A DNA stretch of 8,982 nucleotides from Flavobacteriales bacterium (GTDB lineage: Bacteria > Bacteroidota > Bacteroidia > Flavobacteriales_D > Cryomorphaceae), in the NCBI GenBank assembly GCA_020200995.1, contig JAIVHQ010000029.1:1-8982 (forward strand), written 5' to 3'. The notes below the pieces were generated by a model. The model was not told the DNA's origin and did not search any database. It worked only from the letters and a program-made list of their open reading frames with translations. Within the stretch, counting starts at the first letter, position 1; every line of letters starts with the position of its first letter. The translations under genes and the position numbers were made by a program. Shown in pieces: positions 1 to 5,813 of this stretch.

Positions 1-96
1 ACGGAAAGGGCTGCGTGAAATCGGAGCATATGAAAGTATCTGTGGAGGGCACCTGAATGCACCATTCGTATGTGCGGGTCGCTCTGTTTTAAAGCG
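1..96. other. Upstream edge, no identifiable gene
   Basis: Two plus-strand frames are open from the window edge: one closes with TGA at 52-54 and one with TAG at 107-109. Either could be the 3' end of a gene lying outside the window. The frame closing at 52-54 contains the residues MKVSVEGT, faintly like the MKVSLVNDGP segment near the C-terminus of D-aminoacyl-tRNA deacylase, which I recall as a neighbour of this MazG-like gene in some Bacteroidota. It lacks the rest of that motif, so I do not assign it. Confidence 0.25.
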
Positions 97-104
97 TACT
101 TTTG
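97..104 (+). promoter_or_regulatory. Candidate Bacteroidota -7 box (TACTTTTG) for the mazG-like gene
   Basis: TACTTTTG matches the Bacteroidota sigma-ABfr -7 consensus TAnnTTTG and is followed by CA, as is common. It lies 50 bases upstream of the ATG at 155, giving a plausible leader of about 45 nt. No clear TTG-type -33 element is seen about 20 bases upstream, so the support is the -7 box and its position alone. Confidence 0.4.
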
Positions 105-154
105 CATAGCCTTTTCGGCAAAAGCGAGGGGTAGGAGATGGTAATCTGATTAAT

Positions 155-481
155 ATGGAATTGCGAGAACTTCAGGATGAGGTAGATCAATGGATCAAAA
201 AGTACGGAGTCAAATACTTCGGTGAACTGACCAACATGGCCATCCTCACCGAAGAAGTGGGGGAGCTTGCCCGCATCATGGCCCGCCGCTACGGCGAGCA
301 GAGCGAAAAAGAATCGGACAAGGGCGCCGACCTCGGCGACGAAATGGCCGATGTGCTCTGGGTACTCGTGTGCCTGGCCAACCAAACCGGCATAGACCTC
401 GAAGAAGCAGTCCGCCGAAACTTTGAGAAAAAGACCGCCCGCGATAGCAGTCGGCACCTCGACAATGATAAGCTCAAATAG
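155..481 (+). CDS. MazG-like nucleotide pyrophosphohydrolase
   Basis: Predicted cytosolic all-alpha NTP pyrophosphatase of 108 residues. The family hydrolyses (d)NTPs to NMP and pyrophosphate with Mg2+ and is thought to clean up non-canonical nucleotides. The metal-binding signature is visible: EExxE at residues 33-37 (E33, E34, E37) and ExxD at 63-66 (E63, D66), followed by a conserved-looking tail with N89, K92, K93, R96 and D97. The length is normal for the short single-domain form found in Bacteroidota, and the N-terminal VDQWIKKYGVKYFGELTNMA segment fits that subgroup. The ATG at 155 puts the protein start where the family's usually lies; an AGGAG at 132-136 is rather far upstream to be its ribosome site. 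The TAG stop (479-481) coincides with the left end of an inverted-repeat element, but the coding sequence appears complete. The exact substrate is unknown. Confidence 0.9.
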   Translation: MELRELQDEVDQWIKKYGVKYFGELTNMAILTEEVGELARIMARRYGEQSEKESDKGADLGDEMADVLWVLVCLANQTGIDLEEAVRRNFEKKTARDSSRHLDNDKLK

Positions 482-604
482 AGGCTGTCCATAAAGCCCA
501 TTCTCGGCGTTGCACTTGGATTGAAAACAGTCATTGACTAATGTCAACTCCTTGCTTTTCAACCCTGCGTGCGCCTTGATAATGAACTTTCTGAATCAGC
601 CTCT
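480..604. repeat. MITE-like nested inverted repeat (~125 bp)
   Basis: The ends are perfect 8-bp inverted repeats: AGAGGCTG at 480-487 and CAGCCTCT at 597-604. The similarity continues inward with one or two small gaps for about 30 bases per arm (shared AAAG, CATT, TC and GGCG blocks). Further pairs are nested on the same centre: TTGAAAA 521-527 with TTTTCAA 556-562, and TTGAC 534-538 with GTCAA 543-547. The whole segment could therefore fold into one long imperfect hairpin. It carries no ORF. No direct-repeat target duplication is evident in the flanks. This fits a MITE or the fused ends of a deleted insertion sequence; I do not assign a family. It may also act as an RNA hairpin at the 3' end of the mazG-like transcript. 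Confidence 0.6.
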
Positions 605-879
605 CGACTAAGCGGACAGACACGATATGGTAACCCCGGCCGGCCGGCAGACGTACACTTGTCTGCATCCCTTAAATTCCGCCGCCATGATGACAGCCTT
701 TGGTACTTTTCGCGTTCCTGAATTCAGAGGCGGTCAGACCGTCTCGGTCACCATGCCCTCTTTTCCCTCCATCGACCACAGCGATCCTGACCATTGGACA
801 GCCGAGGCATACACCTCAAACCACACGAGCGAGCGGGTCTATGAACCTCTTCATGTACTCATGGTTTTCAGCCCCAACG
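605..879. other. Stretch without a convincing gene
   Basis: An 89-codon plus-strand frame opens at ATG 627 and closes at 896, but its last codons lie inside the hairpin of the terminator at 880-911, it has no recognisable family motif, and no ribosome-binding site is seen. It could be a decayed gene fragment, or material associated with the neighbouring inverted-repeat element. No RNA gene or promoter with good support is seen on either strand. Confidence 0.4.
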
Positions 880-911
880 AAAAAGCCGCTGCATAAATGC
901 AACGGCTTTTT
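880..911. terminator. Strong bidirectional intrinsic terminator
   Basis: The arms 880-893 and 898-911 pair over 14 positions with a single C-A mismatch (889/902) and a 4-base TAAA loop. The stem starts with AAAAAGCCG and ends with CGGCTTTTT, so a GC-rich core is followed by a T-run on both strands. On the minus strand it lies 25 bases past the atpC stop and should end the atpDC transcript. On the plus strand it would stop transcription coming from the mazG-like gene. Confidence 0.85.
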
Positions 912-936
912 GAATAAAGGGCAATTTGAAATTAAT

Positions 937-1173
937 TTACTCGGCCAGTATCAGCACTTTGTTGTTGAGCACTTCAGCCGTTCCACCCTTGAGGGTAAAA
1001 AGCTGATCTTTTCCGTCTTCGGTTGTGACCTTCACATCTCCTGCCTTCAGCGCGGTGATGAGCGGGGCGTGGTTGTCGAGGATTCCCAGGTCACCGTCGA
1101 TGCCGGGCATGGTTACCGCTTTGGCTTCGCCGTTGAACAGGCTGTGATCCGGGGTTATAATTTCAACTTTCAT
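937..1173 (-). CDS. atpC: F1Fo ATP synthase epsilon subunit, short form
   Basis: Epsilon subunit of the F1 central stalk, 78 residues; with gamma it couples rotor movement to the catalytic head. The sequence is the N-terminal beta-sandwich domain only: MKVEIITPDHSLFNGEAKAV, then the conserved MPGIDGDLGILDNHAPLITAL and a GGxAEVLNNKVLILAE ending. The usual bacterial epsilon is about 130-140 residues with a C-terminal two-helix domain that can inhibit ATP hydrolysis; here the protein stops where that domain would begin. Short epsilon proteins are, as I recall, normal in Bacteroidota, so this is probably lineage-typical rather than a truncation. It starts 2 bases after the atpD stop, so the two are cotranscribed and probably translationally coupled, and is followed by the 880-911 terminator. 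Confidence 0.95.
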   Translation of the reverse strand: MKVEIITPDHSLFNGEAKAVTMPGIDGDLGILDNHAPLITALKAGDVKVTTEDGKDQLFTLKGGTAEVLNNKVLILAE

Positions 1174-1175
1174 GC

Positions 1176-2681
1176 TTATTTGCTTTCGGCGAGCATTTTC
1201 TCACCGGCTTCAATCACTTCTTCGATGCTTCCTTTCAGGTTGAAAGCAGCTTCGGGGTATTGATCCATTTCGCCTTCTAGAATCATGTTGAATCCTTTGA
1301 TGCATTCCTCGATGGGAACGAGTACACCGGGGAGGCCTGTAAACTGCTCCGCAACGTGGAAAGGCTGTGAAAGGAATCGCTGAATACGGCGGGCGCGGCT
1401 CACGGTGAGTTTGTCCTCGTCGCTGAGTTCGTCCATACCGAGGATGGCGATGATGTCCTGAAGTTCTTTGTAACGCTGCAGTGTTTCTTTCACGCGTTGG
1501 GCACAGTCGTAGTGTGCGTCGCCCACAATCTCGCGGGTGAGGATGCGCGAAGTTGAGTCCAGGGGGTCTACCGCAGGGTAGATACCGAGCTCGGCAATCT
1601 TACGCGAGAGTACTGTGGTGGCATCGAGGTGGGCAAAAGTGGTGGCAGGGGCGGGGTCGGTAAGGTCATCCGCAGGTACGTAAACCGCCTGCACTGATGT
1701 GATCGATCCGCGCTTGGTCGAAGTAATGCGTTCTTGCATAGCTCCCATCTCCGTGGCAAGTGTGGGCTGGTAACCCACAGCTGAAGGCATACGTCCCAAC
1801 AGGGCCGATACTTCAGAACCTGCCTGGGTAAATCGAAAGATGTTGTCAATAAAGAAAAGGATGTCTTTTCCGCCTGATTCGTCATCGCCGTCGCGGAAGT
1901 ATTCTGCGAGCGAGAGACCCGAGAGGGCCACACGTGCGCGGGCTCCGGGAGGCTCGTTCATCTGGCCGAAGACAAAAGTGGCCTGAGATTTTTTGATTTC
2001 ATCAAAGTCGACTTTCGAGAGGTCCCATCCGCCGGCTTCCATTGATTCGCGGAAAGCGTCGCCGTATGTAATAATTCCCGATTCGATCATCTCGCGGAGG
2101 AGGTCATTTCCCTCACGGGTACGCTCACCAACACCGGCAAATACCGAAAGACCGGCATATCCTTTTGCGATGTTGTTGATGAGCTCCTGGATCAATACTG
2201 TTTTTCCAACACCCGCGCCTCCGAAAAGGCCAACTTTACCACCTTTTGAATAAGGTTCGATCAGGTCGATCACCTTGATACCTGTGTAGAGAATTTCTTT
2301 ACCTGTTGAGAGGTCTTCAAATTTCGGGGCATCGCGGTGAATTGGATATCCGTTTTCTTTGGAGAGATTACCGAGTCCGTCAATGGCATCGCCTGTCACG
2401 TTGAAGAGGCGGCCTTTAATATCGTCGCCAATAGGCATTATGATGGGCTGCCCGGTGTTGATCACCTCGGTGCCGCGGGCTACGCCGTCGGTGGCATCCA
2501 TGGAGATGGTTCGCACCCTGTCTTCACCGATGTGCTGCTGTACTTCGAGTACCAGCTTGCTGCCGTCTTTGCGCTCGATCTCGAGCGCGCTGTTGATCAT
2601 GGGAAGGCTTTTTTCGTCAGGGAAGCTCACGTCGATTACGGGGCCGATTACCTGTACAACTTTACCGGATTTTGTCGCCAT
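1176..2681 (-). CDS. atpD: F1Fo ATP synthase beta subunit (catalytic)
   Basis: Catalytic subunit of the F1 head, 501 residues, on the cytoplasmic face of the inner membrane. It makes ATP from ADP and phosphate during rotation. The order is an N-terminal beta-barrel (about 1-80), the nucleotide-binding domain and a C-terminal helical domain. Visible motifs are the Walker A loop GGAGVGKT (154-161), GERTREG from 185 with the expected catalytic Glu, NEPPGARAR (242-250), the Walker B segment DILFFIDNIFRF from 273, the alpha/beta signature PAVDPLDSTS (369-378) and the DELSDED loop (417-423) that contacts gamma/epsilon. An acidic DGDDESGGKD stretch at 264-273 is slightly longer than in E. coli, consistent with the total length of about 500. 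Only epsilon accompanies it; a (alpha) or gamma gene is not adjacent, so the rest of the ATP synthase must be encoded elsewhere. Confidence 0.98.
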   Translation of the reverse strand: MATKSGKVVQVIGPVIDVSFPDEKSLPMINSALEIERKDGSKLVLEVQQHIGEDRVRTISMDATDGVARGTEVINTGQPIIMPIGDDIKGRLFNVTGDAIDGLGNLSKENGYPIHRDAPKFEDLSTGKEILYTGIKVIDLIEPYSKGGKVGLFGGAGVGKTVLIQELINNIAKGYAGLSVFAGVGERTREGNDLLREMIESGIITYGDAFRESMEAGGWDLSKVDFDEIKKSQATFVFGQMNEPPGARARVALSGLSLAEYFRDGDDESGGKDILFFIDNIFRFTQAGSEVSALLGRMPSAVGYQPTLATEMGAMQERITSTKRGSITSVQAVYVPADDLTDPAPATTFAHLDATTVLSRKIAELGIYPAVDPLDSTSRILTREIVGDAHYDCAQRVKETLQRYKELQDIIAILGMDELSDEDKLTVSRARRIQRFLSQPFHVAEQFTGLPGVLVPIEECIKGFNMILEGEMDQYPEAAFNLKGSIEEVIEAGEKMLAESK

Positions 2682-2726
2682 TTTATGGGGATTGTTATTG
2701 GGTCAATGCTACTGTTTTCGCGGGTG

Positions 2727-2734
2727 CAAAGCTA
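2727..2734 (-). promoter_or_regulatory. Candidate atpDC promoter -7 box (TAGCTTTG) with adjacent palindrome
   Basis: Read on the minus strand, TAGCTTTG followed by C matches TAnnTTTG and sits 46 bases upstream of the atpD ATG. Immediately upstream is a 13-base palindrome, AAGATTTAATCTT (2734-2746), overlapping the spacer between the -7 and -33 positions. A -33 TTG element is not clear. The palindrome could be a regulator site or chance AT-rich sequence. Confidence 0.5.
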
Positions 2735-2779
2735 AGATTTAATCTTAAAAGCCCCATGCTCTACCTCATTTTATTTTCC

Positions 2780-2787
2780 TAATTTTG
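2780..2787 (+). promoter_or_regulatory. Candidate ribF operon promoter -7 box (TAATTTTG)
   Basis: TAATTTTG matches TAnnTTTG on the plus strand, 72 bases upstream of the ribF start and inside the divergent atpD/ribF intergenic space. The upstream spacer is T-rich, but no clean -33 element is seen. The remaining leader (2788-2859) shows no FMN-riboswitch conserved core. Confidence 0.4.
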
Positions 2788-2859
2788 GGCACCGAACGGG
2801 GCGTGGCCCGGCTTTCATAACCCGATGCCTTTCACACTGTCTAACTTACTTGTCCATTT

Positions 2860-3810
2860 TTGAAAGTTTACCGGAAATTATCCGAATTTAAACCGCTCGA
2901 CAAAGCCGTGGTGACCGTCGGTACATTCGACGGTGTGCACAAAGGCCATCAGGTCTTGCTCGACCGCATTAAGAACATTGCCCGAGAAGACGGGGGCGAG
3001 GCGGTGATGCTCACTTTTTTTCCGCACCCGCGTCTTGTGCTTTTCCCTGACGACAACGACCTGCGACTCCTCACCACCCTCGAAGAAAAGATCGAGCTTC
3101 TCGAAAGCTCGGGCATCGACCATTTGATCATTCACCCTTTCACCCTCGAATTCAGCCGAACCACTGTACCCGAATATGTCCGCGATATTCTCGTAAAAGG
3201 CATCGGGGTGCATAAACTGGTGATAGGTTACGATCATCACTTCGGGCGAAACAGGGAGGGGAGCCTCGAAAACCTGCGGGCCATGGCGCCTGATTATGGT
3301 TTTGAGGTGGAAGAAATTCCTGCCCGCATGATCGATGATGTAAAAGTGAGTTCCACCAAAATCAGAAACGCGCTTCTCGAAGGAAACGTGGCCCGCGCCA
3401 ACGGGTATCTCGGTTATCCATACACCCTCACCGGGCTTGTGGTCAGGGGCAATGAGATCGGCCGCTCCATGGGTTTCCCGACGGCCAATGTGGAGCCGTC
3501 TGAAACCGGGAAACTTATTCCGGGCAACGGGGTCTACGCAGTCAAAGTACATTTTGAAGACTGCATTTATCACGGCATGGCCAACATCGGAAAGCGGCCC
3601 ACCGTGGTTAGGGATACAGCCCAAAGGGTGATCGAAGTCCACATATTCGGATTTTCATCCGACCTTTACGGAAAAAATTTGCGGCTTACTTTTCATGGCC
3701 GCATTCGCGATGAAGTCAAATTTGAGGACACGGAAGCGCTCAAAGCGCAAATCGAGAAGGATGCCACTGCTGCGCGCCAAATTTTGGCTGACAGCGCTTA
3801 CACTGATTAG
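2860..3810 (+). CDS. ribF: Bifunctional riboflavin kinase / FMN adenylyltransferase
   Basis: Makes FMN from riboflavin and FAD from FMN, using ATP, in the cytosol; 316 residues, full family length. The N-terminal adenylyltransferase domain (about 1-185) carries GTFDGVHKGH at 21-30 with the HxGH nucleotidyl-transfer motif (H27-H30), FFPHPR at 53-58 and the SSTKIR loop at 164-169. The C-terminal flavokinase domain (about 186-310) carries GNEIGRSMGFPTAN at 197-210 with the PTAN motif, GVYAVKV, and IEVHIFGFSSDLYG with a likely catalytic Glu at 259. The start is TTG: the N-terminus MKVYRKLSEF fits the family, the frame has a stop at 2842-2844, and no ATG lies between that stop and the conserved region. 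It heads a packed run of five genes; the next gene begins 50 bases before its stop. Confidence 0.95.
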   Translation: MKVYRKLSEFKPLDKAVVTVGTFDGVHKGHQVLLDRIKNIAREDGGEAVMLTFFPHPRLVLFPDDNDLRLLTTLEEKIELLESSGIDHLIIHPFTLEFSRTTVPEYVRDILVKGIGVHKLVIGYDHHFGRNREGSLENLRAMAPDYGFEVEEIPARMIDDVKVSSTKIRNALLEGNVARANGYLGYPYTLTGLVVRGNEIGRSMGFPTANVEPSETGKLIPGNGVYAVKVHFEDCIYHGMANIGKRPTVVRDTAQRVIEVHIFGFSSDLYGKNLRLTFHGRIRDEVKFEDTEALKAQIEKDATAARQILADSAYTD

Positions 3811-4309
3811 CGCCGTCTCTTTTCTCTCTGCTCAGCCCGATATCTGCGAAACTGTCAAGGATGACGGAAGCCTTAAAGTGAAGCCCAAGCAATGGGAACG
3901 TCTCGACGAGGTCTGCAAATGCACAGGGGTGAAGGAACTCAACCTGAAGAAATCGCCTGCCCTCAAACTCCCCGAATGCTTTGAAGACCTTGTGAACCTG
4001 CGCACGCTCGATCTTTCGAAATCCGCCCTTGCCACCTTTCCCTCCGTGGTCACCAAAATGTACAGCATCGAACACCTTTCGCTCGCCCACACCGATATCC
4101 ATTTCCTCCCCGATGAGGTGGCCGACCTGGTGGGCCTCAAAACCCTTGATCTGCGCGGCACCAAAATCGAAGCCCTGCCCGAAGGCCTCAATTTTTTGGA
4201 AAAGATCGACATGCGGCTTATTATGATGAGTAAACTCGAGCAAGACGAAATACGCGCGCGCTTTCCCCGAACTGAAATCTTTTTTTCTTCACCCTGCCAT
4301 TGCAATTGA
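3761..4309 (+). CDS. Secreted leucine-rich-repeat protein with paired CxC motifs
   Basis: I do not recognise a named family beyond the repeats. From ATG 3761 the protein is 182 residues: a likely signal peptide (about 1-24, MPLLRAKFWL then a hydrophobic core ending SFLSA before QPD), a short Cys-containing segment (C29, C52, C54), four leucine-rich repeats (about 57-77, 78-100, 101-123, 124-146; pattern LxxLxLxxxxLxxLPxxxxxL) and a capping tail ending in C179 and C181. It is predicted to be exported and probably binds a protein or other ligand. Start choice: an in-frame ATG at 3695 exists, but the 3761 ATG gives a clean signal peptide and has GAGAAGG just upstream (3754-3760). It overlaps ribF by 50 bases in another frame, and the next gene starts 1 base after its stop, so it is locked into the operon. 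Why a secreted LRR protein sits among cofactor genes is unknown. Confidence 0.75.
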   Translation: MPLLRAKFWLTALTLISAVSFLSAQPDICETVKDDGSLKVKPKQWERLDEVCKCTGVKELNLKKSPALKLPECFEDLVNLRTLDLSKSALATFPSVVTKMYSIEHLSLAHTDIHFLPDEVADLVGLKTLDLRGTKIEALPEGLNFLEKIDMRLIMMSKLEQDEIRARFPRTEIFFSSPCHCN

Positions 4310-4310
4310 T

Positions 4311-4580
4311 ATGAAAATCACCCTCGAAATCTCCATGTATCCCCTTCAAGTGAATTACCAAACCGCCATCCTCGGGTTTATTGATCACATCACCCGCAAT
4401 GACGGGCTGAAGGTGAAAGTAAATGCTCTCAGCACACAGGTGCAGGGCGAATGGGACGAAGTATTCGCCGCCGTGAAGTCGGGAGCCGAACAATTTTTTG
4501 GCGATGCCGGGCGGGGCAGCTTCGTTATGAAGGTATTGCCGGGCGATATCGATCTTGACTACCGACACGCAGCGAAGTGA
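4311..4580 (+). CDS. Thiamine-binding protein of the COG0011/MTH1187 (YkoF-like) family
   Basis: Small 89-residue cytosolic protein of the Thiamine_BP (formerly DUF77) family, a ferredoxin-like alpha/beta fold that binds thiamine or its hydroxymethylpyrimidine moiety. Visible family features are the opening strand MKITLEISMYPL, a first helix, GLKVKVNALSTQVQGEWDEVF (normally GLxYxxxxMxTxxEGxxDEVF) at 32-52 and a closing hydrophobic strand FVMKVL. The family's second strand is altered slightly (LSTQVQGE for the more common MGTxIEGE). There is no signal peptide. It may hand a thiamine-type ligand to the kinase encoded two genes later, or sense it. The last codon pair overlaps the next start in a 4-base GTGA junction, implying translational coupling to the PnuC-family transporter, which itself supports a vitamin-B1 role. 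Confidence 0.75.
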   Translation: MKITLEISMYPLQVNYQTAILGFIDHITRNDGLKVKVNALSTQVQGEWDEVFAAVKSGAEQFFGDAGRGSFVMKVLPGDIDLDYRHAAK

Positions 4581-5161
4581 GTGATTGGATTGAATACGCC
4601 GCAGTGGTGTTCAATGTGGCCTATGTTATTTTGGCGGCCCGCCGCAATATTTGGTGTTGGCCTGCGGGCATCATCGGCTCTGCCCTGAGCATTTACTTGT
4701 TTATAGAAGTCAAAATATATGCCGAGGCAGTCCTGTTTGCATACTACGTCGTGATGGGCATATACGGCTGGGTGGTTTGGTCGAGGGAAACTGACCCTGA
4801 CAACATTGAGGTGACGGTTAAATCCATGCGCTACCATTTGTGGATCGCCTTGGGTGGATATGTCGGAACCGGGATGGTTTTTTGGATTTTGAACACCTAC
4901 ACCGATGCCGAAATGCCCCTGCTCGATTCGTTCACAACGGTTTTCGCATTTATCGCTACATGGCTTGTTGCACGCAGGGTTTTGGAGAATTGGATTTATT
5001 GGATTGCGGTTGATTCGTTGGCGGTTTATCTATACCTTGCGCGCGGTTTGGAGGCATACGCACTGCTGTCTCTGATGTACACCGGAATGGCTGTGTACGG
5101 ATATGTTGAATGGCGCCGAAATTATCTCGGCCGACCGCAAAATGAGCATGGGAATTATTAG
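4577..5161 (+). CDS. pnuC: PnuC-family vitamin transporter, probably thiamine (PnuT-like)
   Basis: Inner-membrane facilitator of 194 residues with about seven hydrophobic segments (near 5-20, 27-43, 48-68, 88-105, 116-132, 138-155, 158-176). PnuC-family signatures are visible: NIWCWPAGI at 24-32, YGWVVW at 63-68 and YGYVEW at 174-179. Members carry nicotinamide riboside (PnuC), thiamine (PnuT) or riboflavin (PnuX) by facilitated diffusion, with metabolic trapping by phosphorylation. Sequence alone does not settle the substrate. The thiamine-binding protein upstream and the TPP riboswitch/TonB receptor downstream favour thiamine; the ribF and NadR-like neighbours leave riboflavin or nicotinamide riboside possible. 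The start is GTG, inside the GTGA overlap with the preceding stop; the kinase gene begins before its stop. Confidence 0.85.
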   Translation: MSDWIEYAAVVFNVAYVILAARRNIWCWPAGIIGSALSIYLFIEVKIYAEAVLFAYYVVMGIYGWVVWSRETDPDNIEVTVKSMRYHLWIALGGYVGTGMVFWILNTYTDAEMPLLDSFTTVFAFIATWLVARRVLENWIYWIAVDSLAVYLYLARGLEAYALLSLMYTGMAVYGYVEWRRNYLGRPQNEHGNY

Positions 5162-5678
5162 AATCGCCGTTACAGGACCCGAATGTTCGGGAAAATCGGA
5201 ATTGACCAAGGCACTTTCTGAACACTTCGAGGCGCCCTACGCCGAAGAATACGCACGAGATTTTTTGACGGAAACCGGCGGGAAGTATGATTCTGACGAC
5301 CTCGTCGCTATCTGTAAAGGTCAAATTGCCGCTGAAGAGGCCGCTTCCGCAAAAGCGCGGAACCTCGTGGTGTTCGACACCGATATGCTGGTGCTTAAGA
5401 TCTGGGCGCTGTTTCGTTTTGGCCAAGTGCCGTCATTTATTGAAGAGTCGAATTACCAAAGGCCCTACCACCTTCGCCTGCTTTGCAAGCCCGACTTGCC
5501 CTGGGAGCCCGACCCCTTTCGCGAAAGCCCCGACGACAAAGAGCGCGAATTGCTCTTCGGGTTTTACGAACGCCAATTGACCCACTTCGGCGCCGCCTTC
5601 GAAGTGGTGGAAGGCTCGGGCGACGAACGCCTGAAGAGTGCAATATCAGCCATTGAGCGGCATTTCGCGGCTGTGTAG
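5142..5678 (+). CDS. NadR-like P-loop kinase, possible thiamine or nucleoside kinase
   Basis: ATPase/kinase of 178 residues related to the C-terminal ribosylnicotinamide kinase domain of NadR (AAA_28 type), without the NMN-adenylyltransferase or DNA-binding domains. Visible are the P-loop GPECSGKS (12-19), EEYARDFL (35-42), FDTD (78-81, likely acceptor/Mg site), and CKPDLPWEPDPFRESP (115-130), which matches the lid/substrate region of this family. It would phosphorylate a vitamin or nucleoside entering through the PnuC-family channel and trap it in the cytosol. NadR itself acts on nicotinamide riboside; here the TPP-linked surroundings suggest thiamine as an alternative. Start: the ATG at 5142 is chosen (5148 is also possible), overlapping the transporter gene by 20 bases; the upstream ATG at 5103 would add 13 residues that do not look like family sequence. 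It is the last gene of the ribF run. Confidence 0.75.
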   Translation: MSMGIIRIAVTGPECSGKSELTKALSEHFEAPYAEEYARDFLTETGGKYDSDDLVAICKGQIAAEEAASAKARNLVVFDTDMLVLKIWALFRFGQVPSFIEESNYQRPYHLRLLCKPDLPWEPDPFRESPDDKERELLFGFYERQLTHFGAAFEVVEGSGDERLKSAISAIERHFAAV

Positions 5679-5691
5679 AAAGTTTTTTTTT
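5647..5691 (+). terminator. Weak candidate terminator at the end of the kinase gene
   Basis: CAGCC (5647-5651) pairs with GGCTG (5669-5673), and an inner GCG/CGC pair (5657-5659/5666-5668) extends it across a 5-base bulge. A run of nine T follows at 5683-5691. The gap of nine bases between stem and T-run is too long for an ideal intrinsic terminator. The T-run may instead belong to the upstream element of the next promoter. Confidence 0.2.
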
Positions 5692-5711
5692 CTCATTCCA
5701 AAATACCTCAT

Positions 5712-5719
5712 TAACTTTG
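5712..5719 (+). promoter_or_regulatory. Promoter -7 box (TAACTTTG) for the thiamine receptor operon
   Basis: TAACTTTG followed by C is a close match to TAnnTTTG. A start of transcription about 7 bases downstream would fall at about 5725-5727, exactly where the first stem of the TPP riboswitch begins, which strongly supports the call. The region about 20 bases upstream is a T-run (5683-5691) rather than a textbook TTTG -33 element. Confidence 0.7.
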
Positions 5720-5726
5720 CAGCGTC

Positions 5727-5813
5727 TCGTAAGGGGTGCCCGCGATTTTACCGTCAAGGGCTGAGATTATACCCATTGAACCTGATCCGGGTAATGCCGG
5801 CGAAGGGAAATGA
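5727..5813 (+). promoter_or_regulatory. TPP riboswitch (THI box)
   Basis: The conserved aptamer is readable in order: GGGGTGCC (5733-5740), GGGCTGAGA (5758-5766), ACCC (5771-5774), GAACCTGATCCGG (5778-5790), GTAATGCCGGCG (5791-5802) and AGGGAA (5804-5809). P1 can form between TCGT (5727-5730) and ATGA (5810-5813), and the P5 helix between the two CCGG blocks (5787-5790 and 5797-5800). It binds thiamine pyrophosphate and normally lowers expression of the gene behind it. It precedes the TonB-dependent receptor at 5882 and should also control the ThiY-like gene after it; it cannot directly control the upstream PnuC/kinase genes. Confidence 0.96.

Noticed and set aside
89..562. Minus-strand 157-codon ORF over the mazG-like gene
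   Set aside because: It mirrors a clear MazG-like gene and runs into the inverted-repeat element; no independent motif is seen.
627..896. 89-codon plus-strand ORF as a gene
   Set aside because: It ends inside a strong bidirectional terminator, lacks a ribosome site and shows no family motif; it is reported only as part of the gene-poor stretch.
2788..2859. Possible FMN riboswitch ahead of ribF
   Set aside because: The leader lacks the conserved FMN-aptamer core (AGGGxGAAAUUCC and ACCGGCGGU-like blocks), and the available space is too short.
2878..3642. Long minus-strand ORF (254 codons) opposite ribF
   Set aside because: It lies fully antisense to a clear ribF with intact motifs in both domains, and its translation shows no recognisable domain.
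3695..3760. Longer N-terminus for the LRR protein
   Set aside because: The added 22 residues are strongly basic and would bury the signal peptide; the ATG at 3761 has a better ribosome site and a standard signal peptide.
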